In this document: positions 1 to 12,500 of the stretch, one piece after another
How positions within the stretch are numbered: position 1 is the first letter of the stretch
Layout: each line of letters begins with the position of its first letter
NCBI GenBank assembly: GCA_030141605.1
Contig: JAQGDQ010000003.1
Span: 763,501 to 827,500 of the forward strand
Origin: Tubiluchus corallicola
Lineage: Eukaryota > Priapulida > Priapulimorpha > Priapulimorphida > Tubiluchidae
Length of the DNA: 64,000 bases
Reading direction: 5' to 3'
Program-made: the position numbers and the translations under genes
The notes under the pieces: model-generated
What the model was told of the DNA's origin: nothing
The model's input: only the letters and a program-made list of their open reading frames with translations
Database searches by the model: none

Positions 1-894
1 AATTCCCGGGAAAACTATAAACTATAAAAAACAAGTAGTAACACCCGTAAGTACAAGAAGTAGGCCTACTCTAAAATAAAGTTCAGTAGTAAATTGCACT
101 TGCAGTTTTTACAATATTATACAGTTTACAAATAAACTCTTTAAAAACGACATTCGTATTACATATCTCTAAAGTTAGTCTTCAACGCCACAATGATGAG
201 GCATACGGCGTTTAACAAAGCAGCTAAACTGTTCAATTACGCAGATGTTTTTTTAATTGCTGCTGGTAATTAAACTTGTTCTTAGCAAAAAGCAGAAGCA
301 CTTTATTGCGTCCGATAAATTACCCGACGCAAGTAACCCTATCACTCATCAGAGCTCGAGTCCGCTGCTGCATTAATTGCGCACAATGCTTCATGAATAT
401 CTTGTTCAACTTAATCATGTTCTTTTATTTAACTATCAAAAAGAGCTGCTGGATTTCTATTCTAGTAATTGTGTTAGTTATCGGGCGAACAGCACTAATT
501 AGTAACGAGCCGTAATATGCTGGACAATTTCCTGGGCTCTCATTTTCCAGCAAAATCCACGGTGCACAGCGCAGCAGTAAACACTAGGCTGAATTCAATT
601 TTTCCAGAGCCAATTTGCGGCCGACTATGTACATGTGCTGTGACAATCCGTAATTCAGCAATATGGAAATGAGGCGCAGTCGTGGCTATACTTGAAGCAC
701 ACACTTCAGCTTGCGTGAGCATACATAGCTTAGAGGCACTGTGACAAATGTACGAGCAGAGATGAAATTTGCTGTGTTGGGCAAATATAAAGGCTGCTCA
801 GCCAGCGACACAAACTAGAGTCGAGGGAATAGAATCAGCCAATATCAGAAGCATCTCACTGTCTGGGGGCTCAGTTAGACGTGGTGGTGGTGTT

Positions 895-909
895 GGGGGG
901 GGGGGGGGG
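895..909 (+). repeat. Poly-G run (15 G)
   Basis: An uninterrupted G run preceded by GTGGTGGTGGTG. Similar runs occur at 27,175-27,184 (10 G) and 35,907-35,918 (12 G), which stand out in an AT-rich window. Confidence 0.95.
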
Positions 910-2289
910 TTAATAAAGGCATCGCTGACAATATCAAAGTAGTAAGTGTAAATATCAAACTCAAACTGATTGACAAAGAGACACTTAACATGTGCGTACT
1001 GGTACAAAATTTGAAAATGCTACGGGAGTAAGAAATGAATCCAGCAAAGAAATTGTTAAAACAATTAATTATTGGTGATTTAGCAAGAAAATTGTACTAG
1101 CAGCCAAGATAACGGTCAGATATTCGCCAGTTTCTACTGACTTTTCGTGTCCAGTTACAGGGCCAGCCGGTGGCTTCCTGGTGGAAGAAACTTTCTCAGC
1201 TCCAAGTCTAGGGATGTGGGCCACTTCGCAGCCAACGTCAACAAAGTGCTTATTTTTGTAACTACTCGAAACAAGTGGGTCTATAAGCACATACAGCAAC
1301 CTGGTCGGAAAGCTAGAGTAACGTAACTCTTGCATTGACAGCTGCTACAGGGAGCCAAAGTCATTTTTATAACTAACCCTGGATGTAATGACGAGTCATT
1401 CGAGTATTTTGCTGATTATATTTGTTTGATCTCACATACGGTAAGGTCAATCAATACTCTTGTTAGATACATATCAAGCTGCCAACTATTACCCACTCCG
1501 CAAAATAAGAAATCGGTACCTTTTGCTGACATTTATTGTAATGGCTCTGTAATTAAAAACCCATGTTTTCGGATATCAAGGGCATATTATAAGAAATCTG
1601 GCCTCTGATAATGAGGATATTACGAGACAGAAATGTCAGCTTACTGCTACAGCAAGCATTGTTATTAGAAACTTTTCATTTTGAAGTAAAGATGTTAAAA
1701 TACAATTGTTTGAAACTTATCGCACAAGTGTCTATGGTATACCACTGTGGAGAAATTACAATGCATTATGAAAGAACTGAAAGTTACCTATAACAAGTGT
1801 ATAAGAAATCTATTTTCACTGGCCTATGACTGCAGCACTAGCCAAATGTGATATATAAATCTTTATTGCAAAACACTATTGATAATTATAAATTTGATGC
1901 GCGTGAGAACCAAATAAACCTTCTACGTTATACTACTGGTATATAGCTTTATGGATTTATTTATTTATTAACTTATATATCCTTGTATCTGTTACACAAA
2001 ATCAAATGTCCAAAATATAATACGGGGAGAGGGGGCTAACGTGAAGTAGCGGTAGTGACTTCACAGAAGTCAAACTTTATAGAACATACTGTAATGTATT
2101 TTCACAGGTTAAAAATACAGTTTAGTTTTTGTATAATGACATGTCCGATAGTCATTCGCCTAATTTGACATTCCGCAAATTTTACACTGTTTATGTTCGT
2201 GAGCAACGCATCATACATTAGAATCGACTACGTTGACAACTTTTGATGTCAAAAAGCAATTACTTAATCATTGGACATACCTCTCCTAC

Positions 2290-2535
2290 TCAACCTTTAA
2301 CATTTGTGAACATTTTCATACCTTTCCTTGTTTCCTTGTTTTCTTCTTTCCTTCTTTATTTTCTATTTTCTTTTTCCTTTTCGTTTTTTCTGTCTTTTAT
2401 CTCATCTCTTTTCTTCGCTAATTCTCTACTTGCTCTTTCCTCTCACTTTTCTTTCGTTCTGCATTTCTGTGTTCCTTCTGTCTTCTATTTCTTGCTTTTT
2501 TCCCCTTTTTTCTTCTTAACGTCTTGCTTTTACTC
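2290..2535 (+). repeat. Polypyrimidine (T/C) tract
   Basis: About 245 bases with very few purines on the plus strand, with irregular CTTTC units. Hydrophobic Phe/Ser/Leu frames across it are composition artefacts. Confidence 0.85.
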
Positions 2536-4119
2536 TTGTGTGACTGACTTGTCTTCTTTACATTCCTAACTACATGCCTCACGTCTCTAATATTCCCCAC
2601 TACAATATTAGTAGTAGTAATAGTATAATTAACTGTAGCAGCTGCAAGAGATGAAAGCTGAGTTTTAATACGGCTGTGCACCCAACTAGCGTTCTTGCGT
2701 GTTGCCTGGCCTCTCAAAGGCTTCAGTCAAAAGCGAACTCAGCACACTATGGTTTCTTCTACGCGAATTAATGACTCCACTGCGAAATAGTAATAACGCT
2801 TAGCGCCCGCAGAAATACATCACACATTTTGGCTTCAGTAGGCGAAAATCGCAAAACGCAACAGGGCAACGTTGACACACAATTGATTTGTTTAACACCG
2901 ACCGCCTGTAAAAGCTCCAGTCGATTAAACTAAAACCTGTTGTTGTTTTTGGAGGGGGCGTGAGTGAACAGCGTACACACATAATCTTGTGGGTACACAC
3001 ACAATAATGCAGCTGATGGTCAAAACGAATTTCAATGTAAAGACAATAAGAAAAATACGTAAGGAAGAGCTTTACAAAATCAATTGTATTCATACAGCGT
3101 AAACCCGAAGTGCTTATTTTCTTTAAATCTAGAACCATGCATTCTGTGGTATAAATGAGACATTGTACAATGATGCATGGTTTCTTAATACCTTACCCGC
3201 GCGGCACTTAAACGGAAAGAGAAGACTCCTATGCTAGCACTATCTTGTACCCCTCCACCAAGTTTGCTTGGCGTTGATGTAGCACAGCGTTTGAGACCTA
3301 ATGCAAATAAATAATCCCACTGCTGTTCAAGGTCAATGTCAAGATACCCCAATGCTTTGACCCTGACCTTTCTCTTCACTAGTACTGCAGCTCCATGTGC
3401 CAAGTTGATTTGCTTTGTCTCACTAGTGCTAAAGATTTAAATGAGAAATATACGAACAGAAAGGCCCAAACTTTTTACAAGACAAGGTTATAGCGGACCT
3501 ATGATATATAAATGATATATAAATATAACCTCCAACAATTTCCTTCACCAATCCTATTTTCCAAGTCAAACATACGTAGTGACTCTTCCAGACTTTCACT
3601 CCCTTCACTCCCTAGTACCCATAGCCACGTGATGGCGCACCAAGTTAGAAAAGCTTGATCTTAAGAAGCTTTGGCGGCAAAACGTTTGGACAGAAGAAAA
3701 GAACATAAAACAGGGCGCCGTACACGACCAAGAACAGGCTCGGGCTTTTAACCCTGTAACGACAGTCCAGATTTGATATTTTGCTTCTAATTATTCAAGT
3801 GATATTTTACTTCTAATCGAGTTTTTTGCAAAAGCCGATTAATGGACTAGCAATCTAGCAGCACATGTATGCAAATTACTAGCTGAATAATTAATTATGC
3901 TCACGACGTAATAAGTGCGCTTCGCATTTTACGGAGTATAGAGCTTCTGGGCATAGTTAATCGATCCACCATTTCCAGAAAAGTAACTCAAGCAAAACTC
4001 CGAACATAGAAAACTACAACGAGCAGAGCAGATATGCACGGCTAATTCTACTCAACATTACCATTCACATTTACACTGTCACACTTAGTTGAGATTTCCA
4101 CAACATATCAGTTTTTACA

Positions 4120-4221
4120 TAGCTTTTATTTAAAAAATCCGGTAATTTTCAGTGTATAACATGAAACGTTGAGTAGCTTTTATTTAAAAAAATCAGTAAT
4201 TTTCAGTGTATAGCATGAAAC
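4120..4221 (+). repeat. 54-bp tandem duplication
   Basis: TAGCTTTTATTTAAAAAA and the following TCAGTGTATA(A/G)CATGAAAC appear twice with period 54, immediately left of the GT/GC tract. Confidence 0.9.
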
Positions 4222-4243
4222 ACATAAGAACAAAGGATGAGTG

Positions 4244-4294
4244 TTCGCGCGCGCGCGCGTGTGTGTGTGTTGTGTGTGTGTGTTGTGTGTGTGT

Positions 4295-4326
<32 letters not shown>

Positions 4327-4342
4327 CGTGCGTGTGCGTGTC
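4244..4342. repeat. (GT)n/(GC)n dinucleotide tract
   Basis: Alternating purine-pyrimidine sequence for about 100 bases: a GCGCGCGC block, then GT runs broken by TT, then CG/GT mixtures. Such tracts favour Z-DNA. The 60-80-codon Cys/Val and His/Thr frames across it are artefacts. Confidence 0.97.
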
Positions 4343-7300
4343 CCAACGAGCGAGCAAGAGACAGAGAGAAGGGGAAGAGAATTGACAAATCTATTGGAAG
4401 TCTTTATAAAAAACATTAGCAATATTTAGCATGTAATATATGGCCACAAACGTAAGAACGTACATATAGCATAAGCAATAACTTATGCTAAAAAACAACG
4501 TGCAACTGCAATTGTTGATTTAATATTAGCAATTCAGTTTTGTCGCGACATCAAAGAAACGGCTTCACATTGGACGTCTCCATTGTTCCACAGGGACTAA
4601 AATACAGAAACATCGAGGTGCGACAGAATCTAATAAAACCTTTCTGTTAGTCAGTTTGATTTAACCAAATGGATTAGCATTTAAAACGCAACAAGCCGCG
4701 ATTGCAACACGGCAGCGAAAGAACAAAAATTGCAACTCATGTGGGAATGTCGCGTGTGACCCATTTTAAAAATTACCATTCTCGTCCGAAATCAGTTTAT
4801 TTTTCATAGTTAGATAAAATTTCGACGAAAACTAGGTAGCAGGTGGTAATGAAATAATGTATTTAATGCTTATATGGTGCGATAATCGTCCACTGCGTAA
4901 ATGGGACTACTATGTCATTTTTGTGCTAAGGATTTAACATTTAGCAATAATCAGTCCACAAAATCCATACTAACCAAATGTTTTTCAATGGACAAAAAAA
5001 CCAAAAAAACTAAACAACCGACAAAGATGGATTTGTGGAAGAACTTTTCCAAAAGCGAAATTGTTAACAAGGAAATAAAAAGCTATTACCACTCATGAAA
5101 ATAACTACTTTATATGCATAATACATGTTTTGCTAAATGAGAAATTAACGGCACCTACAGAGGCCATCACAAACAAAACCTAATTAATGCCATCTAACAA
5201 GACAGTCTTCACCAATCGTCGATAGTGCATGAGCAATCCGGGTAGTTTTCACCTTTGGGACAACTGTGAGTTAAAATAATCCCGCCTACAGCCACAGTAT
5301 ATGTGGGAAACAAAAGGTCAATTGCTTTTCTCCACACAATAGCGAGCTATCCAAATCTCTCTCTCTTCAGTTTTTATAGAACTAGAAAGAAGATGGCAAT
5401 AACATAACGTTTAAGATATTATCGCAATTTTTTAAATCATAACCAATAAATTTGTATCATTAACGGTTTTTAACAGCAAACAATGAATATCTCTGCTCTC
5501 TCAAGGATACAATCTCCCGTGCAACGCATTGACGATAATACCTCTCTGTGTACCGTAGCGCCTCGCGGTACATAGCTACACTGTACACAGCGATAACAGT
5601 GATGAGGAGGGGGTTACGCAGCGTTATGCACGAACGTCCCACATAGTGTTTTTCTGTGCTGTCTGATAGTCTAATATAATATAATTTGCAATCTGATTTT
5701 CAAGTATTATTTTACTTAGCTGTTGTGTGTTTTCATTTTCAAAATGATCTGCATTAGCAAGCTTATCCATTTGCCATTAAATCGCGCGTTATCAAAGCAT
5801 ATATTAAGTGATTCTTCTCACTATATGTAAGCGTGTAAATCCCACCGTTCTCTGCCTTGGATCCTCGTTCATGTAAACAAACTCTATGGGCCAGTTTTGC
5901 TTCACCCTTTATCAAGTAGATCTGCATGCGACTTTTTTCTAAGCGGTAGCACCATGGGCAGCACCTTGAACCACCTTCTACTTCGTTTTCTAACATGGCG
6001 TTTTTCAATTTCGTCCGACGGACCGCATTTGTCACTTTTTGCCTGAAAATGCTCGCAACTTGGTGCTGCTTAGCTTCGCGGTAGTTATAGCACCGGTAAA
6101 ACTTATGTTCGGAATACATTTTCTAATTATAACAAAATGTAATCTTTGGGAACAGTCAATGGTACTTATTGCCCACACAATTTAAACAGCACTCACCTCA
6201 ACATAGGCAAACTGTGAACAGCAGGACCGTTCAGTTTATTAATTGGTCCTCAAGTTTTTATACAACAAGTAATACTTGAGAGCATTCTATAATTATGACA
6301 GTGAGAATTTTGAAAGCTCTCTCAGTTCATCGTACTGAGAAAAAAACCAGACACTCATTCCAAGCGAGTATTGTGTTTACAGAACTTAGGATGATAACTG
6401 ATAGAAGTTATTACGGGTTTATTCAACAACAATTTCCATCTCAAACAGTCATTACACTGATGGAGGTTATACAAAGGACGAATTTGTCTAAATGAGCAAC
6501 ACACTGAAAGTATACTGAGCAATTAGAGACTAGAATAAACCATGAAAGCACTCATGCAACAAAAAGAATAATATTACAGTCACAAGTAAACTGCTGATTG
6601 TGTAAAGAAAGCAGGTAATTTTAGCCATGAAACAAAACACCTGATCACAGAAAAAATACAAAGCAACGAAACATTTTAAACCAAATGCTGTAAAAAACCA
6701 AAACCTATTTAAGCGAGATAACTTCATTAAGGCGAAAAATGTCAGAACTACTCGACATGTTTATAAATCTTAAAACATTCCTGACATTTCTAATTTCTTG
6801 AAATTTTCTTCTCGTTCTTTATCAATCTACTGATAATATTCCCAAATGCACAGGTTCTTTGGTAGCTGCCGATTCACCAGCGGTTTTGCAACAAATTAAG
6901 TTCAATTCCGTATCTAACCCACAGGAAATTAGAAATGTGGTGTTTTTTGTTGTTGTTGTTGCGTAATTAAACCTCAAGACGAAGTAATTTAAAACCAATA
7001 TAATACAAAAATTACTCGTAAGGAAAACTGTGGAAGGTTTTCACTTTCAGGGTTGACTTTGAATATCAAATATTGCACGTTAACTGAGGTGACAGCAATG
7101 ACGTCACATTTCTGAAGTGATGACTTCATATAATATGACATGTTGTAACACTCTCAGTGTGTCTTCTGGGGGATTTTCCACGTCTCTTCTGATAATTTAT
7201 AACATTCTCTTTGTGTTTTTTCATCTACAGTTTGATATATTACACTTACAAAAGTGATTTACAAGTGAGTAATGATTGCAAAATTCATTTGATAAGTCTA

Positions 7301-7984
7301 GTTCACCTAGTTTACTTAATTCTTCTTATAATAATTTATTATCAATATGGCCACCTACTAGAAGATGTACATATTCTGCATTACGATCTTTGACTTCTAT
7401 TATAACTTTCACCTTGACTTTTACCGGGGTCAACAGGTTTGAGTCTGAACCCAAGTGGTACGTTATGCAAAGAGTAATCCAAAACTGACTTTACATTCGA
7501 AAAATTATTTCGGCTTTGTCCGTTGATATACCATAACCTAAAAATGACCTTGACCTAACGCGCAGCAGTAACAAATTGTGTGCTCGCACATTATAACCCG
7601 CTGCTAAAAGTGCTAATGTTACCATTTCATATTTGATTGAACAGAAACGATATGAGCATATAGTGAGAACACCCAGCGATAGTTTAATTTATAACGCACA
7701 TTTGGACTGTGAACAAAAGATGAAAATGTGTACAACTGGGCTTCGTTTATTAGGAAGATTTTGTGTAAACTCGGATTTGAACATATTTGGATAAATGAAG
7801 GCGCATTTAATTGCTTCACACGATTAATAAGAAACTGCAGGACAACTGTGAGTATTTTTTTAAACAGATTCATAGTGATAACAGTGGTGAGGAGGGGGTA
7901 ACAAACTCCGAGCTTATAAGTTCGTTAAGACAGTATATTGTTTGGAAGAATATTTGTTTATGCGTATTAAATCAATACTAAGCG
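4343..7984. other. Intergenic; one anonymous frame, no gene supported
   Basis: AT-rich. It includes the minus-strand frame at 5,763-6,119 and a 25-base motif GATAACAGTGATGAGGAGGG near 5,589 that recurs near 7,876. Otherwise nothing recognisable. Confidence 0.55.
5763..6119 (-). other. Anonymous 118-codon minus-strand frame
   Basis: The frame is open from ATG (ending at 6,119) to a stop next to 5,763. Its composition is more protein-like than that of most frames here: basic, with a CCPWCYR cysteine cluster and the segment SIFRQKVTNAVRRTKLKNAM. The local GC content is higher than in the flanks. I recognise no domain and see no clear splice sites. It could be a decayed transposon gene, a small gene or chance. 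Confidence 0.2.
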
Positions 7985-8340
7985 AACGCATAACTATGCA
8001 CTAGATTCAGAATGCGCATAAACTGGATATTGAGACGGGCAGGTGTCACAAACCAAAAATACCTGCTCATCAAAGAAAGAATATGTAAAATGTGCAACAC
8101 GAATGAAATGGAGGATGAAATACATTTTAGTATAATATGTCCTGCTTACTGAAATGACAGAAAACTGAAAGTGTTGTAAACATATTTCTTATATGTGCTA
8201 CGCATACACGATGTGCAGTATTGTAAAAAATATGCAGATAGGCTGAAGGTTTGACAGCTATACGAGTGGTGCCACCTCTTGTTAATTAATGCAATTTTTT
8301 CTTTATTTACAAAACTAATTGGTTTAGTTGTTGTTGTTGT
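7985..8340 (+). pseudogene. LINE 3' fragment: C-terminal zinc knuckle of a non-LTR retrotransposon
   Basis: One frame reads RINWILRRAGVTN, then RICKMCNTNEMEDEIHF and SIICPAY before a TGA, then NDRKL. This is the C-x-x-C...EDE-x-H-F...C-P-x-Y...R signature found near the C-terminus of several animal non-LTR retrotransposons. The rest of the polyprotein is missing upstream (5' truncation) and stops follow, so it is a dead fragment. The 3' edge is unclear; the sequence ends in a TTG-rich run near 8,330-8,342. Confidence 0.7.
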
Positions 8341-8984
8341 TTATTTGTGTTTCTACTATGTTTGAGTCATTACTTTCCATGTATGGATTATTTTTAAGCG
8401 TTTTGTGACTGTAGTAAGTGTGAACCTTCGTATCTTTTTCCAAAATTATTACTATCCACCATGTGTATGTGATAAATACGTTCAATAAGCAACTTGCAGT
8501 TTCACAGAATTTGCTGGTGCAGTGCAAAAAATGATTTTTTGCCAACCAGCACTCTCACCTTAAATGACCTGTCATTGGACAATATTATAGGAACCTGCAC
8601 CAAAAAGGACATAGGTAGACACAATGGAATGGCACTTATGTCAACGTCTGTACGTAGTGCAAGTGCATATTTTGGCTTGAACTTGTCAAATTCATCAGGA
8701 AAACATGTCACTTGCACTAAAAGTGGAACTGGAAATGCGATGTAGCAGGGGATAATTTGCTTCAAGCCTGAATGAGCAGTCAATAATTTGCTTACTAATG
8801 CCTTAAGTGCTTTAGAAAAATTTCACTTTGAACTGGCCGGCATAATGGCACAGCAAAACAACACAAGAAACGACCAAGCAGCCCAGGTGAGCTCAATATA
8901 TCACTGTACAACATTAACAACTAATAACAGACACATTAAGACTGCTAAAAACTAAATTAAAAAATTATTAAGATAACTACATAG

Positions 8985-9153
8985 TTCCTGTTTCTGATAT
9001 ATTATATACATGAATTACTTACCTTCTTGAAGAAGTTATAGAGGCGTGCGAAATATACATGCGTGTGTCGGTCTGTAATATATTATACACATCGATAACT
9101 GAGCTTGTCGAAGAAGCTGTAGAGACGTACGAAGTGTGCATACGTGTGTACTT
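8985..9153 (+). repeat. Two-copy tandem duplication of about 85 bp
   Basis: Each copy has ATATATTAT, a TACAT-or-CACAT segment, then CTTG(A/T)(A/C)GAAG, GTAGAG(A/G)CGT(A/G)CGAA and CATACGTGTGT or CATGCGTGTGT. Divergence shows it is old. Confidence 0.7.
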
Positions 9154-9590
9154 TTAATTTTTCACTCTTTCGACTCGTTGGGGGACATTCAGTAGGGAAA
9201 CTACTGATTATTACTTTCTGCATGACCTGTCAAGCTTGCACAAGCAATCACCAGAATTTTCCTACTGTCAAGCTAACACAAGCCATCATCAGAATTTTCC
9301 TGTCTAATAATTTAAATTGCGATGTGGATAGTCTAGTTAACAAAATGTGCACCGTGACGTTTGAATTACAGTCATTTGCAACTGAAATGTTAAAAACTGG
9401 TATTTACAAGTTCACTTCTTCCGAGCATCGCAAACATAATCAACCTATTAAGATTGGCCTTGACTTTGACCTCACACAAAGGTTCACAAAATATGGCAAC
9501 GTTGTGCTGCAGAGTTTAACACAATACAGTGACCAAATAGAAAGTAGACTTCCCAGCATGATACATCAGTATGATTTATGGGGCACTTAA
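9144..9590 (+). other. Anonymous 148-codon plus-strand frame
   Basis: This is one of the longest non-repeat frames in the left part of the window. No family is recognised. It contains a 39-bp tandem duplication. A frame of this length is roughly what chance allows in a window of this size, so I treat it as unproven. Confidence 0.12.
9225..9303 (+). repeat. 39-bp tandem duplication
   Basis: CTGTCAAGCT-(T/A)(G/A)CACAAGC followed by ATCA(C/T)CAGAATTTTCCT appears twice head to tail. It lies inside the anonymous frame at 9,144-9,590. Confidence 0.85.
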
Positions 9591-12500
9591 TGTTCATTGC
9601 AAGGTTACATAATACAGTAGAAGCTAGCATGATGGATTATAATGGCACCTACAGCGCGTCACTATTGTGGGTAATCAGAGTTGGATAATTACAAAAAGAG
9701 ATCGTTAACTTTCTTTTAGACTCTACAACAGTCGGTTGTAAGACGTATAAGCACTGTTAAAATCATTATTACAGCGTGTTTGGGAAAGCTCCTTTCCGGG
9801 TAGAAATTGGGAATAATTTTCGCCGATACGGCAGCAATTGGCACCCCTTAGGGTAATAACGTTGGTTCTCTGCTACTACATTATCACGTCTCTGAGGTGA
9901 AGAATTCACCAAAAGTGGTGAAAAAACCAATACGTTGACAAATGTTATAAAGAGAATTTGTAATTTGCTTGCAATGGAAATATCATGGTCATAGTGCCCA
10001 GGCTTAGGATTCTGAAGTCTGGTGAACTTGAGAGATTAGTGTATATTCACATGTACGATATCAGTTTTTGGCGCTACACACAAACTGCATCACTTGGCAT
10101 TTTTTCACCAAATTGTCATTTTACTGCAAATAATTGCGAAATTTTAACCATGTAAACTGTAAACATTTATTCCCAAGTCAGATTTGGATATCAAAACCTA
10201 TTAAATTTTAGTCATTTCCAAGTCAATAACTACAATGACTTTCGCAAGTGGAAATGTGGTCAAGTACGGATGACATCCCTTTCTTTAAGTTTGCTAAATT
10301 ATTATCTTAACTCCCAACGTAGATCAGCTGCGTGCCGGCGCAGTGACAGGAATCAGTAACAGATTCAAAACCATACATGGCGATAGCGAACATTATTTCT
10401 TGCACACATTAATTCTTATGTAAATTTGTTTATGCGGTTTACCGAATAAATTCAACTGATCACATTTTGTCTATTTTCCACATACTGTTTAAATAAACGT
10501 GAAACATATGACACCTTTACAACAATTCAACGATATTTAAACGTCAACAATACCTTTTCGTTGGATAAACCAAGCAACGTTAATTATCTACACTGCTGCT
10601 ACTAGATTCATCTGAAATCTGAACACAGCTCAACGAACGGAACAAACGTTTTATTTGAACGCACCCTAACAAATGCATGAACTAAATTAAATGACTTGTC
10701 ACAGTGCATGATTTTCATGAAAATCCGTAATTACAAAACGTAAGGATTAGGTCTTACGCACACGCAACCTCTATAAGAATAAGTGGTACAGGCTTCAGAG
10801 ACAATCGAATCTTGTGTATGCCCCAATAGACCTAACAAGTAGTGCAGACATTGGACCAACTAATGAACATGCAGTTCCGGTTGCAAAACTCCTCTGTTCT
10901 AAATGACTTTTCTAAGGCTAGTTATTGAAGCCGCGATGAAAAATTGGCGACACTTATATGGTTTCTCGGGTATGATTGATTAATTAGCTTTATTTCATCA
11001 GTCAAACCTAGATGTAATTACATTTTCAGCCGGGAATAGTGGTTTCACGTATTTTCGAACTAATTAAAACTAACTGATTAAAAAAATACACAATTATTAA
11101 CCTTTCTGTATACCTACACAACTGAAGCAAAGCTAAAATCATAGCTCTTTGGTCGATACAAAACTGTGAACTCAAATTTTTCAAAACACTTGTTCCAAAC
11201 ACTTGCAACACGTGTGAGGTGTCTTAACCGAAAAGTAAGTAAAAACAACATCAAGATATAAGAAAAAAGATTGACTCACATAAAATGCAAGAACATGCAA
11301 TACGCTGTAAGTCTTGGCAGTTCGGCTTAAGACACGACAAAGACAGTGCTGTTGCGACGCAAAGATATGATTTGTTTATTTATGTATAACATCATAATAA
11401 AGAATACATATTAGTGGTTCGGTCCGTGCGTCTGTTTGTCTGTCTATCGTCAGGTTTTCTCGTAATGTATAAAACTGATACTTTGCAGAGAGGTAGGGTT
11501 TGGATAAACTTGGAGCCTTTTGATTTCTTACTAGAATTAATAGCGTCTACTACATCTATTGTAAGATAGTGTTCGTTGAAGCATTAGCAGCTACGGTACA
11601 GTGTATAGTATATTATGCATTTATGTCAATTATTATTGTTTTGCTATGCTATTGTTGGACCTACTATCCTGCGGTCAATAAAATTAACTAACTAACTCTA
11701 TATTTGGTCCACACCGCCAAAATGGATGAAATACTTGTAAATCAACATGATCTCCCCGACAAGATAAGATATGGGCCTATTAAAAAGAAGCATGCACGAA
11801 TGCGCGCGTTTCATCATCACAAACAGCAAAATAAATCTAAATAAATTAAGATGAAGCAACTGTGCATGATGATATTACTTTAGAACTGCAGATGTGCAGA
11901 AGCAAATCCAATTTCCTGCCACAATTATGCCGCCAGATGCATTGTAATATAATTTCGCAGAACTGTACATCATCCAGTTGTCAGAATAGCTAGGAAAACG
12001 GATTACACGCTCGAAACAGTAAGGGTACACAAAGAAACTTAAAGAGATGACAGTAACTGTCTTGCAAACTATATTCACAGTACAGCGCTGACTGTGCTCA
12101 ACGTGCATGGTATTTTGCACAACGAAAGTTTATATATAAGGAGGTTTAAAAAAGGTAGTCCAACACGTATGGTAACAGCCATTAAGGTCTGTGTTAACGA
12201 ATTCAATAATCTATTTTAGCCAATGTAACCGTGATCACAAAAGGTGCTTGCACTTGATGGCTTCCTGTGTGTAGTTATTAGCGTGCGCTAAGGTTTGCGC
12301 TTCATCCATCATTCTACCATAATTTAGAAAGGTTGTTCCTCTGCTCGCCAATGAAAATATAACCCCCACCTCGGTACAGATGAAAGTCTGAATCAGACAA
12401 GTAAATCTAAGGAATTATATTTGTTGCTGGTGAGCAGATATTCTGCGCGTGTATCTTTCAGCTGTTAATATAGACGGTAAGAAGCCCAACAAGCGGCAAT

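Larger units (their letters stand above)
1..4119. other. Intergenic, no gene supported
   Basis: AT-rich unique-looking sequence. Apart from the G run and the polypyrimidine tract, only short frames (under 115 codons) without recognisable domains occur. Confidence 0.6.

Noticed and set aside
2233-2717. Phe/Ser/Leu-rich frames and a Lys/Arg-rich antisense frame
   Set aside because: They are produced by the polypyrimidine tract.
4180-4429. His/Thr- and Cys/Val-rich frames on both strands
   Set aside because: They are translations of the GT/GC dinucleotide tract.
8494-8783. Overlapping 83- and 93-codon frames on opposite strands
   Set aside because: No domain, no splice or expression signals. 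Opposite-strand openness is compositional, and the lengths are expected by chance.
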